A stretch of 64,000 nucleotides of DNA from Devosia lucknowensis (GCF_900177655.1 NZ_FXWK01000002.1:868001-932000); one strand, 5' to 3'. Positions 17,076-25,490 are shown, counted from the stretch's first letter. Numbers and translations are program-made. The notes: generated by a model not told the origin, from the letters alone.

Positions 17076-18176
17076 TTACTGCTTCAGCTTGGCCAGGATC
17101 GCGGCGCCCATTTCTTCGGTGCCGACGGTCTTGCGGTTGTCCTGGGCGATGTCGCCGGTGCGCAGGCCATCGCTCAGCACAGCCGAGATGGCACCTTCGA
17201 CCTTGCCGGCCAGTTCGATCATGTTGAACGAATAGCGCAGGGCCATGGCGAAGCTGGCGATCATGGCGATGGGATTGGCGATGCCCTTGCCGGCAATGTC
17301 GGGGGCCGAGCCGTGCACGGGCTCGTAGAAGGCCTTGCGCTTGCCGGTGACCGGATCGGGCGCACCCAGCGAAGCCGAGGGCAACATGCCGAGCGAGCCT
17401 GTGAGCATGGCCGCGACGTCGGAGAGGATGTCGCCGAAGAGATTGTCGGTGACCATGACGTCAAATTGCTTGGGCGTGCGGACCAGCTGCATGGCGGCGT
17501 TGTCGGCCAGAATGTGGTGCAGCTCGACATCTGGATAGTCCTTGCCGACGCCCTTGACCACTTCGTCCCAGAGCACGCCCGACTTCATGACGTTCTTCTT
17601 GTCGGCAGAGTGGACCTTGCCACCACGGGTGCGGGCCAGATCGAAGGCGACGCGCGCAATGCGGTCGATCTCGTAGGTTTCGTAGACCTGGGTGTCGATG
17701 GCGCGCTTCTGGCCGTTGCCGAGATCGGTGATGGTCTTGGGTTCACCGAAATAGACGCCGCCGGTCAGCTCGCGGACGATGAGGATGTCGAGGCCTTCGA
17801 CCAGTTCTTTCCTCAGCGAAGAGGCGTCGGCGAGGGCGGGGTAGCAGATGGCGGGACGCAGATTGGCGAAGACCGCCAGTTCCTTGCGCAGGCGCAGAAG
17901 GGCCGCTTCCGGGCGGTGCTCATAGGGCACGTTGTCCCACTTGGGGCCGCCCACGGCCCCGAAGATCACGGCGTCGGCTGCCTTGGCCTTGGCCACGTCC
18001 TCATCGGTGATGGCAACGCCATGCTTGTCATAGGCAGCGCCGCCGGCAAGGCCGCTGTCGGTCGAGAAGTCGGTGAGGCCCTCGCCATTGGTCCAGGCGA
18101 TGAGCTTTTCGACCTCAACCATGATTTCGGTGCCAATGCCGTCGCCCGGCAGAAGGAAGAGGGAATGGGTAGCCAT
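17076..18176 (-). CDS. leuB: 3-isopropylmalate dehydrogenase
   Basis: LeuB oxidatively decarboxylates 3-isopropylmalate in leucine synthesis, using NAD+ and a divalent metal. The 366-residue protein begins MATHSLFLLPGDGIG and shows VRELTGGVYFGEP, VHSADKKNVM, VTDNLFGDILSD (metal-binding Asp residues) and EPVHGSAPDIAGKGIANP. The start at 18176 gives the standard N-terminus; the frame is open much further upstream but without family similarity. It lies 86 bases downstream of a CPBP protease gene and about 1.2 kb downstream of leuD, with a Rid protein between. Confidence 0.96.
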   Translation of the reverse strand: MATHSLFLLPGDGIGTEIMVEVEKLIAWTNGEGLTDFSTDSGLAGGAAYDKHGVAITDEDVAKAKAADAVIFGAVGGPKWDNVPYEHRPEAALLRLRKELAVFANLRPAICYPALADASSLRKELVEGLDILIVRELTGGVYFGEPKTITDLGNGQKRAIDTQVYETYEIDRIARVAFDLARTRGGKVHSADKKNVMKSGVLWDEVVKGVGKDYPDVELHHILADNAAMQLVRTPKQFDVMVTDNLFGDILSDVAAMLTGSLGMLPSASLGAPDPVTGKRKAFYEPVHGSAPDIAGKGIANPIAMIASFAMALRYSFNMIELAGKVEGAISAVLSDGLRTGDIAQDNRKTVGTEEMGAAILAKLKQ

Positions 18177-18262
18177 GATGGGAATGCTCCTCGCCGTACT
18201 GGTGGGTACACCTGAATTTGGTGCCGACATAGCCGGTTTTGCGGGCCTTGCGCAAGGCGGGA

Positions 18263-18901
18263 TCAGGTAATTCCGTTCCGGTCGAACAGTACCCAGAAGG
18301 CGAAGACATTGGTGAGGCCGTGGGCAAGGCTGGTGTAAAAAACCGAGCCGGTGCGCCAGGCGATCCATGCCCAGAAGAGACCCAGTAGACCGGCGCCGCC
18401 GACAAGGGTGAGCACACCACCATCGAAGACCAGGCCGTGGCTCAGCGCCAGGGGGACATGCCAGAGCGTAAAGAGCGCCCAGCCGAGCCAGAAGCCGAGG
18501 CGGGGCCGATCGCGGAAGGTGCCGAGAAAGCCGCCGCGCCAGGCAATTTCCTCGAGCGGGCCGTTGATGAAGGCGATCAGCAGCGCCAGATACATGCCGC
18601 CCTGGCTGAGGATGGCGGTATTGGGCACGAAATTGACCACAGCGACGATGCCGACCTGGACAAGGAGCGCTGGCAGCAGCCACCAGTCGCGCCAAGCCAG
18701 CTTTTCCGAGAACAGGCGCCCATCATCGCCGGCAAGAGCATGCCAGCCGATGACCGGCAGGCAGAAAAACAGCCAATAGAAAGTGATGGACAGCAGGTAG
18801 CCGTGCAGAGGGTGCCAGGCGGTGAGCGCCGGCACGATGAAAAACAGCGCCCCGATCAGGAGCGCTGCGTGGATCACCAAGACAATCTGCCGCCGGTTCA
18901 T
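18263..18901 (-). CDS. CPBP family intramembrane glutamic endopeptidase
   Basis: The 212-residue membrane protein has about six transmembrane helices and the CPBP (CAAX protease/Abi) catalytic motifs: EEIAWRGG (EExxxR), LFTLWHVP (His), and a final SLAHGLTN with His and Asn. Rce1-type enzymes cleave within the membrane; bacterial members are often implicated in peptide or bacteriocin self-immunity, but the substrate here is unknown. The start at MNRRQIV (18901) was preferred over an upstream in-frame ATG at 18976 that adds a basic, non-conserved extension. It lies between Rid and leuB, with no obvious leucine role. Confidence 0.85.
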   Translation of the reverse strand: MNRRQIVLVIHAALLIGALFFIVPALTAWHPLHGYLLSITFYWLFFCLPVIGWHALAGDDGRLFSEKLAWRDWWLLPALLVQVGIVAVVNFVPNTAILSQGGMYLALLIAFINGPLEEIAWRGGFLGTFRDRPRLGFWLGWALFTLWHVPLALSHGLVFDGGVLTLVGGAGLLGLFWAWIAWRTGSVFYTSLAHGLTNVFAFWVLFDRNGIT

Positions 18902-18992
18902 CCTGGCATCATACCCTGGCTGGGCCCGGCGGGGACATTGTTTTGTCGCGCTTCCAAACCGCGAAACCGTTGCCACTTTCGCTGGAAGCGCT

Positions 18993-19388
18993 CTAGGCGT
19001 GGCTGGTGGCCGCGCCGATGCGGGCGGTGACCTCGATCTCGATCTTCATGCCTTGCTCGATCATCTGCACGATGAGCATGGAGGCGGCCGGACGGATATC
19101 CTTGAACACCGGGCCGACGGCAGCGACCACGGCATCCACGTCGGCACGGTCGCCGACATAATAGACCACGCGGACGGTGTCCTGGATGGAGGATCCGGCT
19201 TCCTTGAGCGCCTTGTCGATGGTGGCCAGAGCATTCCTGGCCTGCTCGCCGACGCTTTCGGGCATGGTCATGGTGGCGTAGTCATAGCCGGTGGTGCCGG
19301 AGACATAGACCGTATCCTCGTGGCGGACGGCACGGGAATAGCCAAAGGTTGCTTCGAAAGGGGAGCCGGTGGAAACGCGCTGAACCAA
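18993..19388 (-). CDS. Rid-family protein (YjgF/YER057c/UK114), Arg105-lacking type
   Basis: This 131-residue single-domain protein has the Rid fold markers VYVSGTTGYD, QARNALATIDKALKEAG, and the final MKIEIEVTAR strand. Canonical RidA uses an arginine (Arg105 in E. coli, in an ARSCVEV-type segment) to bind imine/enamine substrates; aligning the RPAASMLIV segment by eye places Ala there. That puts it outside true RidA, in a Rid subgroup without known deaminase activity. The start is TTG, the only start codon in a sensible position. It lies 22 bases after leuD, so it is probably in that operon. Confidence 0.85.
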   Translation of the reverse strand: MVQRVSTGSPFEATFGYSRAVRHEDTVYVSGTTGYDYATMTMPESVGEQARNALATIDKALKEAGSSIQDTVRVVYYVGDRADVDAVVAAVGPVFKDIRPAASMLIVQMIEQGMKIEIEVTARIGAATSHA

Positions 19389-19410
19389 TTTTGTCTCGTT
19401 GCTGGAGGAG

Positions 19411-20016
19411 TTAGAGCCAGGGACGCTGGGAGGCCATCTTGCCTTCGAAGGCGGAGATGGATGGATCCGATTTCAGCGTGCCGGCGATATCGTCGAGGCC
19501 TTCGAGCAGGATCTGCTTGCGGCTCGGATCGATGTCGAAATGCAGCGTGCCGCCATCGGGTCCCTTGATGGTCTGGCTTTCGAGATCGACGGTCAGCGTG
19601 GCATTGGCGCCGCGCTCGGCATCGTCGAGCAGCAGCTTGAGCTGATCGGGAGTGACCACGAGCGGGAGGATGCCGTTCTTGAAGCAGTTATTGTAGAAAA
19701 TGTCGGCAAAGCTCGTCGAGATCACGCAGCGGACGCCGAAGTCGAGCAGGGCCCAGGGGGCATGCTCGCGGCTCGAGCCGCAGCCGAAATTGTCGCCAGC
19801 GATGATGATCTGCGCCTGACGATAGGCGGGCTTGTTGAGCACGAAGTCGGGGTTTTCGGAGCCGTCCTCGTTATAGCGCATTTCCGAGAACAGCGCGGTG
19901 CCGAGGCCGGTGCGCTTGATGGTCTTCAGATACTGCTTGGGGATGATCATATCGGTATCGATGTTGATGATCGGCAGGGGCGCCGCGACACCGGTGAGGG
20001 ATGTGAACTTGTCCAT
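19411..20016 (-). CDS. leuD: 3-isopropylmalate dehydratase small subunit
   Basis: LeuD pairs with LeuC to isomerise 2- and 3-isopropylmalate. The 201-residue protein has [29 protein letters not shown] and [17 protein letters not shown], all hallmarks of the swivel domain. The start at 20016 fits the family; a longer extension to 20043 adds nine residues without similarity. LeuC is not in the window, so the two subunits are encoded apart. The gene is the first of a leftward leuD-Rid-CPBP-leuB series and is preceded by a 480-bp intergenic region with palindromic elements. Confidence 0.96.
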   Translation of the reverse strand: MDKFTSLTGVAAPLPIINIDTDMIIPKQYLKTIKRTGLGTALFSEMRYNEDGSENPDFVLNKPAYRQAQIIIAGDNFGCGSSREHAPWALLDFGVRCVISTSFADIFYNNCFKNGILPLVVTPDQLKLLLDDAERGANATLTVDLESQTIKGPDGGTLHFDIDPSRKQILLEGLDDIAGTLKSDPSISAFEGKMASQRPWL

Positions 20017-20496
20017 GGGCCTTGGGGAACCTCGCGAGATCATGCCGCGCTCTCCGGGCGCTCAATGTGCCGGAAGCGCTGTGTTGCCGCAGGTCATGCC
20101 GCAAAAGCGGCTTTTGGGCAAGCCTGAACCGTACCGAAGCGTACGGCAAGCGCTTGCGCCGGTCGGCTTTTGGCCTCCGGTGCAACGGAAACTGACGGAC
20201 CCCGAGGCGGATAGCGCCCCAGAATGACAAAAATGCGAGACGCGAACCGCCCCGGGGCGCCGGTTTTTGGAACTGTCCGGCGGCGGGGGATCGCTCGTCC
20301 CGTCGCGGCCGGACTGGAACCCGTGGGAGAGGCAAAACCCCCACCCGGCTCACCCGGCCACTGTTCGCCTGCAGGCCGCCGCGCCGGGTGATGGGCAGGA
20401 GTATGGCGCAGGTTGGGGGCGCGGGGATAAGTTTGGTTCGGCGACGCGGGCCATCGCATCAGCTATGATCGTTGTCGACACGGGGACACCAAAGGG
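20017..20496. other. Intergenic region upstream of leuD
   Basis: No gene is supported in this 480-bp stretch; open frames on both strands lack a plausible start and family features. It holds the perfect palindrome GCAAGCGCTTGC (20146-20157), a CCGTAC/GTACGG inverted repeat directly beside it (20129-20146), and a small GCCGC-AAAA-GCGGC stem (20098-20111) followed by TTTT. It probably contains the leuD promoter and the promoter of the 20497 gene. An ACCCCCACCCGG fragment near 20338 resembles the end of the repeats at 26627 and 50855. Confidence 0.45.
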
Positions 20497-21006
20497 ATGA
20501 AAGCATTGCGCAGGGTGATCAGCGTCATCTGCCTGTTGTTGGCCAGTCCGGGAGCCGTCGGTGCCATGCCGATCGATCTCAGCGTCGAGCGCCTTTTTGA
20601 TCTGTGCGCATCGGCCAGCGTCGCGGCCGCCGCGAAAACGGGTGATCAACTGGGATGGGAACGCCTTGCCGAGGCCGAGATCGAGGACTGGCGCGCCGGT
20701 TTTGTCGCGCATAATGGCGGATCGGTCGAGCTTGTGGGCTGGAAGCGCGTGCGGGACGGCAAAGCCGAGACCACGTCGTTCTGGATAGCGACCGGTCCGA
20801 ATGCCCACAAAGGCTGTACCTATGGCACCGAGGACGCGGCCTCGTTTCTCGACGCACTGACGGAATGGCTGGGTGAGCCGGACAGTCTCGAGGAATACGA
20901 CGATGTGGAAGCGGTCACCGCTTGGTGGGAGCGCGACGACGGCGAATATTCGTTCAGCCAGGTCGGAGCGTCCGCCAGCGTCTTGATCAAGCCGAACTGG
21001 CCCTGA
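20497..21006 (+). CDS. Hypothetical secreted protein
   Basis: The 169-residue protein has a Sec signal peptide: positively charged MKALRR, a hydrophobic core and a cleavage-like VGA-MP junction near residue 23. The mature part is acidic, rich in Trp and Asp near the C-terminus (WWERDDGEYSF), and contains only two cysteines (residues about 37 and 109) that could form a disulfide. No domain family is recognised. It is followed 28 bases later by a LysR regulator in the same direction, which may be cotranscribed. A periplasmic location is inferred from the signal peptide. Confidence 0.7.
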   Translation: MKALRRVISVICLLLASPGAVGAMPIDLSVERLFDLCASASVAAAAKTGDQLGWERLAEAEIEDWRAGFVAHNGGSVELVGWKRVRDGKAETTSFWIATGPNAHKGCTYGTEDAASFLDALTEWLGEPDSLEEYDDVEAVTAWWERDDGEYSFSQVGASASVLIKPNWP

Positions 21007-21034
21007 TGCAGACAGACCCTGGGCGGATATCGCG

Positions 21035-21970
21035 ATGAAGACCCTGGCAGATTTCGATGTCGGCCTGCTGCTGACGCTGGATGCGCTCCACAAGGAGAAG
21101 AATGTCACCCACGCAGCGGCGCGACTGAACATCACGCAATCGGCGCTGTCGGCCCGGTTGACGCGGCTGCGCCACCTGCTCGGCGATCCGCTGTTCATCC
21201 CCTCGACCTCAGGGCGCGGAATGGTCGCCTCGCCCCATGCACTGGCGCTGCAGCCGGAGCTCACGCGGCTGCTCGACCAGTGGACCGCCTTCATCGGGAC
21301 GGCCAAGGTGTTCGATGCGGCGACGAGCCGGCGCATTTTCCGCGTGGCCGCCACCGACAATCCGGCCTCGATCCTGGCGCCGGACCTGATCCCGCTGGTG
21401 CGCACGGAGGCGCCCCATGCCAAGATCGCCTTCACGACGCCCAACAAGGCCACAATCGCCCAGGACCTCGAGGACGGCGCGGTGGACGTTTTCGTCGGCG
21501 TCGCCGAGGACGGGGCACCGGGCCTGATGGGCCGGAAACTGTTTCAGGAGCGTTTCGTGACGGCTCAGCGCCGGGGCCATCCGCGCGGCACCGGGCCGCT
21601 GAGCCTCGATGAATTCTGCGCGCTGGACCATCTGCTGATCTCGACCAGCGGCGGGCATTTTTCCGGGATGATCGACAGCGCGCTGGCGGAAACGGGCAGG
21701 CAGAGAAACGTCGCCGTTTCGGTGCAGAGCTATGCGCTGGCGCCGCTGATGCTGAGCAGCACGGATTTGGTCTGCACCCTGCCCAAGCGGTTCCTCGAGC
21801 GCTTCGAAGGCGTGTTGGATTATGTCGACGCGCCGCTCGAGCTCGCGCCGTTCGAGGTGAACCTGTTCTGGCATCCGCGAATGAGCGCGGATGCCTCGCA
21901 TTCATGGCTGCGCGAGCGGATTTTGCGAAGCGCCCGGCGTTCGACGCCAGGCGCTCCCGCCGCCGGTTAG
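21035..21970 (+). CDS. LysR family transcriptional regulator
   Basis: The 311-residue protein has the N-terminal winged HTH of LysR proteins (THAAARLNITQSALSARLTRLRHLLGDPLF, residues about 28-57) followed by a periplasmic-binding-like effector domain. The NodD/LinR-like layout (DPLFIPS, GRGM) suggests the subgroup controlling small-molecule catabolism, but the effector is unknown. It converges with a beta-propeller gene and the coding ends overlap by 4 bases (21967-21970). Unlike many LysR genes it is not divergent from its neighbour, so its target is not evident from position. Confidence 0.9.
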   Translation: MKTLADFDVGLLLTLDALHKEKNVTHAAARLNITQSALSARLTRLRHLLGDPLFIPSTSGRGMVASPHALALQPELTRLLDQWTAFIGTAKVFDAATSRRIFRVAATDNPASILAPDLIPLVRTEAPHAKIAFTTPNKATIAQDLEDGAVDVFVGVAEDGAPGLMGRKLFQERFVTAQRRGHPRGTGPLSLDEFCALDHLLISTSGGHFSGMIDSALAETGRQRNVAVSVQSYALAPLMLSSTDLVCTLPKRFLERFEGVLDYVDAPLELAPFEVNLFWHPRMSADASHSWLRERILRSARRSTPGAPAAG

Positions 21971-22914
21971 AAATCCTGCAGGACGTAGTCGCCGACCTTG
22001 TCGGCCTTGGGGTCAAACAGGGTATCGAGACGGGCGTTGAGGACATAGATGTCATCGCCGGCTTTGGCCGCCGCTGTCGGCATCGAGAGGGCGCTGGGCT
22101 CCGTACGTTCGATGGAAGCGGTCTTCCAACCGTCGGTCGAGACAAGTTCGACGATGCGGTCGGCACCCAGGTTCTGCACGACCACGAGATGCTCATCGTC
22201 GAGCAGCTGAATGCCATCGGCGCCGGTCAGCGCTTCGGGCAGTGCGACGCGCGCGATGTCGGTGGGATCGGTGGTGCTGACCCTGAAGAGCTCGCCGGTA
22301 TTGTATTTGCCAACCAGCAGGAAGCCGTCGGGGTGCCAGGCGATGCCGTTGAGGTTGAAGCCTTCGGCGGTCAGGAAAGACGGGTCCTGGGCAAAGATCG
22401 ACGCCACGCCTTCGGTGTCGATCCTGTAGACGATCGGCGCAAAGCTGTCGGTGACATAGGCATTGCCGTCGGCATCGAGCGCGATGTCGTTGGCGAAATG
22501 CGCGCCCTGGGAGAGCGCACCCAAGTCGTAATAGGCCTTGGGCGTGCCGGTGGTCGCATCATAGGTGGCGATGGCGGCCAGCGTGCCTTGGGTGGCCGCC
22601 GATGTCCTGATGCCGGCGCCGGGATCGGAATTGGTCACCCAAAGCGTATTGTCCGCGTCGCTGACCAGCAGACCGACCGTGGTGACGAGACGGTCATCGG
22701 CAATGAAGGGGGAATAGGTGCCGGCCCTGTCGAGCGTGGCGACGAGACCTTGGGTCACCGAGCCAAGGAAGAAGACGTCCTGCCGGGCCGAGTAGGTGAG
22801 GCTTTCGGGATAGGCGTCGTCGGTGGCGAAATTGATGTCCTGCGCAAAGGCGGGGCTCATCGCCGAGAGTATCGCGGCAGTTGCAATGCCGGCCAGAAGC
22901 GTGCGGGTGGTCAT
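21967..22914 (-). CDS. Periplasmic SMP-30/gluconolactonase-like beta-propeller protein
   Basis: The 315-residue protein has a Sec signal peptide cleaved near AFA-QD (residues 23-25) and a repeated propeller pattern with blades such as SDADNTLWVTNSD, ALDADGNAYVTDSF, GIAWHPDGFLLVGKYN and QLLDDEHLVVVQN. This resembles the SMP-30/LRE-like or strictosidine-synthase-like six-bladed fold, where acidic and Asn residues bind Ca2+. A lactonase role is possible but not shown. It is divergent from the glutathione transferase gene across a 241-bp region containing a palindrome. Confidence 0.75.
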   Translation of the reverse strand: MTTRTLLAGIATAAILSAMSPAFAQDINFATDDAYPESLTYSARQDVFFLGSVTQGLVATLDRAGTYSPFIADDRLVTTVGLLVSDADNTLWVTNSDPGAGIRTSAATQGTLAAIATYDATTGTPKAYYDLGALSQGAHFANDIALDADGNAYVTDSFAPIVYRIDTEGVASIFAQDPSFLTAEGFNLNGIAWHPDGFLLVGKYNTGELFRVSTTDPTDIARVALPEALTGADGIQLLDDEHLVVVQNLGADRIVELVSTDGWKTASIERTEPSALSMPTAAAKAGDDIYVLNARLDTLFDPKADKVGDYVLQDF

Positions 22915-22980
22915 GTCGAGGTCCTTTCGATCGTCGATGCCGAGGATCTAGGCGACCACCGCTGGCCGCGGAAATTCGCC

Positions 22981-23003
22981 GCTCCGATTGGACCAATCGA
23001 AGC
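22981..23003. promoter_or_regulatory. 23-bp palindrome between the beta-propeller and GST genes
   Basis: CGATTGG (22985-22991) and CCAATCG (22993-22999) form a perfect inverted repeat around one central base; the outer GCT and AGC extend it with one mismatch per side. It sits 67 bases upstream of the propeller start and about 153 bases upstream of the GST start. This is the form of a dimeric repressor or activator site; the protein is unknown. Confidence 0.45.
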
Positions 23004-23155
23004 GGGTGATGGGTCGGGCGCCGGAGCCGGGCATTGGCGCTGTCGATGGGACCCAGTCGGGCAATGCGTTGGTGCGCCGGCGCCCCTGTCGGTCATGGTG
23101 TGCGCGGTCCGCCCTCTGCCGTTGCGGCGCGACCCAAGGCGCGAAAGGACCCAGC

Positions 23156-23833
23156 ATGATCGACTTCTATTTCCACGCCACGCCCAATTCCATGAAGGTG
23201 GCGGTGCTGCTCGAGGAGCTACAGCTGCCGTTCACCGTCCGGGCAGTGGATATCTTCAAGGGCGAGCAGCACCTGCCGGCCTTCAAGGCCATCAATCCCA
23301 ACGCCAAGGTGCCGGCCATCGTGGATGAGGGAACCGCGATATTCGATTCCCACGCCATCCTTCTCTACTTGGCGCAAAAGCATGGAGCTTTCGTGCCGGA
23401 GAACCGGAGCGAGCATGGCGTGATGCTGTCCTGGCTGCAGCTCGTCGCCACCGGGCTTTCGCCCTTTTCGGGGCAGGCCATCCACTTCAAGCATTATGCG
23501 CCCGAGGCCATCCCCTATGCGGTGAACCGCTATACGCGAGAGGTGGCGCGGCACTACGAAGTTCTCGAGGCGCGCCTGGGGACCGCGCGATACCTGGCGG
23601 GCGACCAATATACCATTGCCGACATGGCCCTTTGGGGCTGGGCCGCTTCTGCCGGCTATGTGTTCGGGGAGGGGGCCCTTTCGCCCTATCCCAATGTCGA
23701 AAGGTTCATGCAGGAGATGGCTGCGCGACCGGCCGTGCAGCGCGCCTTGGCGATGAAGGCCGCGCATGTCTTCAAGGCCGAGCTCGACGCGGAAACGCGC
23801 AAGGCGATGTTTCCCCAGAACGAGCCGGCCTGA
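23156..23833 (+). CDS. Glutathione S-transferase family protein
   Basis: The 225-residue cytosolic protein has an N-terminal thioredoxin-like domain (residues 1-80) with NPNAKVPAIVDEG and FDSHAILLYLAQ, the glutathione gamma-glutamyl-binding segment, and a C-terminal all-helical domain with DQYTIADMALWGW. The start MIDFYFHATPN at 23156 gives the usual strand beta-1; a longer upstream frame is not family-like. Its substrate is unknown, though the HATPNSMKV start resembles plant-type or YfcG/YghU-like bacterial GSTs. A terminator follows. Confidence 0.9.
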   Translation: MIDFYFHATPNSMKVAVLLEELQLPFTVRAVDIFKGEQHLPAFKAINPNAKVPAIVDEGTAIFDSHAILLYLAQKHGAFVPENRSEHGVMLSWLQLVATGLSPFSGQAIHFKHYAPEAIPYAVNRYTREVARHYEVLEARLGTARYLAGDQYTIADMALWGWAASAGYVFGEGALSPYPNVERFMQEMAARPAVQRALAMKAAHVFKAELDAETRKAMFPQNEPA

Positions 23834-23852
23834 GCCGATTGCGCAAAAAGCA

Positions 23853-23881
23853 AACCCCGGGACAATCGCCCGGGGTTTTTT
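23853..23881 (+). terminator. Intrinsic terminator between GST and argC
   Basis: A 9-bp stem AACCCCGGG (23853-23861) and CCCGGGGTT (23869-23877) with a 7-base loop runs into TTTTT. Because the left flank also has an A run on the opposite strand, it could serve both the GST gene and the convergent argC gene. Confidence 0.85.
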
Positions 23882-23911
23882 CATCGGTAGCATCGGGAGA
23901 TGGACGCGGCC

Positions 23912-24865
23912 TCAGCCTTCGAGGCTTTCGCGCGGATCGACGCCGAGCATGATGTTGAGGTTCTGCACAGCCGCACCCGAAGCACCCTTGCCCAGGTTGT
24001 CGTAGACGGCTGCTATGACGGCCTGGTTGCGCTCGTCATTGGCGAAAACGTGCAGGGTCATCGTATTGGTGCCGTTATGGGCCTGCGGGTCGAGGGCCGC
24101 GGTCTTGCCCAGGGCCGGATCGTAGGCGGCGACGCGCACGAAACTATCGGGGATGGCGGCGTAGAAATCGGCCAGCGCAGCGTGAATGTCCCTGCCGGTC
24201 GGAATATCGGCAACCATGTCGAGATGGAGCGGCAGGGACGTCGTCATGCCCTGCGCGAAATTGCCGACCACGGGTTCAAACAGCGGGGCACGATTGAGCC
24301 TGGCGTAGTGGGCCATTTCGGGCAGGTGCTTGTGGGCGAAGGTGAGGGCATAGGGCATGAACTGGCTGGCGCCGGTCCCTTGTGCCTCATAGTCCTCGAT
24401 CATCTGCCGGCCGCCACCGGAATAGCCGGAAATGCCGTGATAGGAGAGTGGGTAATCGCCCGGCAGGAGCCGCGCCTCGACCAGCGGGCGGGCGGCGGCG
24501 ATCAGGCCCTGTGGCCAGCAGCCGGGATTGGCCACGTAGCGCGCCTTGCGGATTTCCTCGGTCTGGTCGATGTCCATTTCGGCAAAGCCATAGGCCCAGC
24601 CTTCGGCGACGCGGTGGGCTGTCGAGGCGTCGATGACGCGGGTCGTGTGGTTTTCAATGAGCCGCACGCTTTCCCTGGCCGCATCGTCGGGCAGGCAGAG
24701 AATGGCGACATCGGCCGCGTTGAGGAGGCGCTGGCGCTCGGCCTGATCCTTGCGCTTTTCGGGCGCGATGGAAATGACCTCGAGGTCGCGACGACCGGCG
24801 AGGCGCTCGCGGATCTGCAGACCCGTGGTACCGGCTTCGCCATCGATGAAGATTTTTGCGACCAT
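23912..24865 (-). CDS. argC: N-acetyl-gamma-glutamyl-phosphate reductase, type 2
   Basis: ArgC reduces N-acetylglutamyl phosphate to the semialdehyde in arginine synthesis. The 317-residue protein is the short type-2 form: MVAKIFIDGEAGTTGLQIRERL (NADP-binding), RYVANPGCWPQG with the catalytic Cys in NPGC, and the late GNFAQGMTTSLPL segment with a family-typical HGISGYSGGG. The start at 24865 is standard; a longer upstream frame is not supported. It is followed in the same direction (upstream) by an SRPBCC protein gene, 55 bases away. Confidence 0.95.
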   Translation of the reverse strand: MVAKIFIDGEAGTTGLQIRERLAGRRDLEVISIAPEKRKDQAERQRLLNAADVAILCLPDDAARESVRLIENHTTRVIDASTAHRVAEGWAYGFAEMDIDQTEEIRKARYVANPGCWPQGLIAAARPLVEARLLPGDYPLSYHGISGYSGGGRQMIEDYEAQGTGASQFMPYALTFAHKHLPEMAHYARLNRAPLFEPVVGNFAQGMTTSLPLHLDMVADIPTGRDIHAALADFYAAIPDSFVRVAAYDPALGKTAALDPQAHNGTNTMTLHVFANDERNQAVIAAVYDNLGKGASGAAVQNLNIMLGVDPRESLEG

Positions 24866-24920
24866 GTTTCGTGCCTTTCCTGAAACGGCGGGCCGTAAAT
24901 GGGGCCGGACGCCGCCCGCG

Positions 24921-25394
24921 TCAAGCGCCGTGGCGCAGCGTCGTGTCGACGGCTTCGAGCATGCGCATCCAGGCGCGTTCGGTCTGGGGCAGATAGTCGC
25001 TCCAGCGGGCGTCCATCTCGTTGTAGAGCGTGACGACGCTGCCGCTGCCCTCCGGTTCGGGCTCGATGATGATGGTGACCACCGAGGGGTCCTGCTCCTC
25101 GGAGGGGTCGACGATGAAGGTGTAGCTGACCCTGGTCGGTCGATCGAGCGCGAGAAAGGTGCCCCAATTGTCGGATGGTTCGCCGTTCCTTGTGCCAAGG
25201 ATGCGATAGGCGCCGCCCACTTCCGGGTTGAAGTCGAAGCCGGTGATCGTGCCGGAGGCGCCGGTGTTGGCCCAGGCTTCCTGCCAGCGGCGGACTGTGG
25301 CGGGCTCGACAAGGGCATCGTAGACCGCCTCGGGCGGGGCAGCGAAAAGGTGGGTTACCTTGGCTTCGATCCTGGCGGTGTTGTTGTCGGGCAT
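24921..25394 (-). CDS. SRPBCC (AHSA1/START-like) domain protein
   Basis: The 157-residue protein is one SRPBCC domain with VTHLFAAPPEAVYDALVEP at the N-terminus, FNPEVGGAYRI, a central EPEGSGSVVTLYNEM strand and a final helix (AWMRMLEAVD). This helix-grip fold binds hydrophobic ligands; members are often annotated as ATPase activators or polyketide cyclases without evidence. It lies upstream of argC in the same direction. No partner or ligand is evident. Confidence 0.82.
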   Translation of the reverse strand: MPDNNTARIEAKVTHLFAAPPEAVYDALVEPATVRRWQEAWANTGASGTITGFDFNPEVGGAYRILGTRNGEPSDNWGTFLALDRPTRVSYTFIVDPSEEQDPSVVTIIIEPEPEGSGSVVTLYNEMDARWSDYLPQTERAWMRMLEAVDTTLRHGA

Positions 25395-25448
25395 GGCGCT
25401 TCCTTCCTGATGGGCAAACTGCCGGACCGGGCCTTAGTTCCGCGGGTT

Positions 25449-25490
25449 CAACAGCTTGGCGGTTGTGATGACAACAGCTTGGCGGTTGTC
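25449..25490. promoter_or_regulatory. Direct repeat with internal inverted repeats upstream of deoD
   Basis: The 18-mer CAACAGCTTGGCGGTTGT occurs twice, at 25449-25466 and 25472-25489, with a 23-base period. GTTGT-GATG-ACAAC across the junction and GACAAC/GTTGTC around the second copy form inverted repeats. The array is 56 bases upstream of deoD, an operator-like position. Which protein binds is unknown. Confidence 0.5.

Noticed and set aside
17076..18695. A 539-residue version of LeuB
   Set aside because: The extra N-terminal part overlaps the CPBP protease gene and has no LeuB similarity; MATHS at 18176 is normal.
20094..20459. An open frame in the leuD upstream gap
   Set aside because: Arg/Pro-rich composition, no plausible start site and no similarity; the region is better explained as regulatory.
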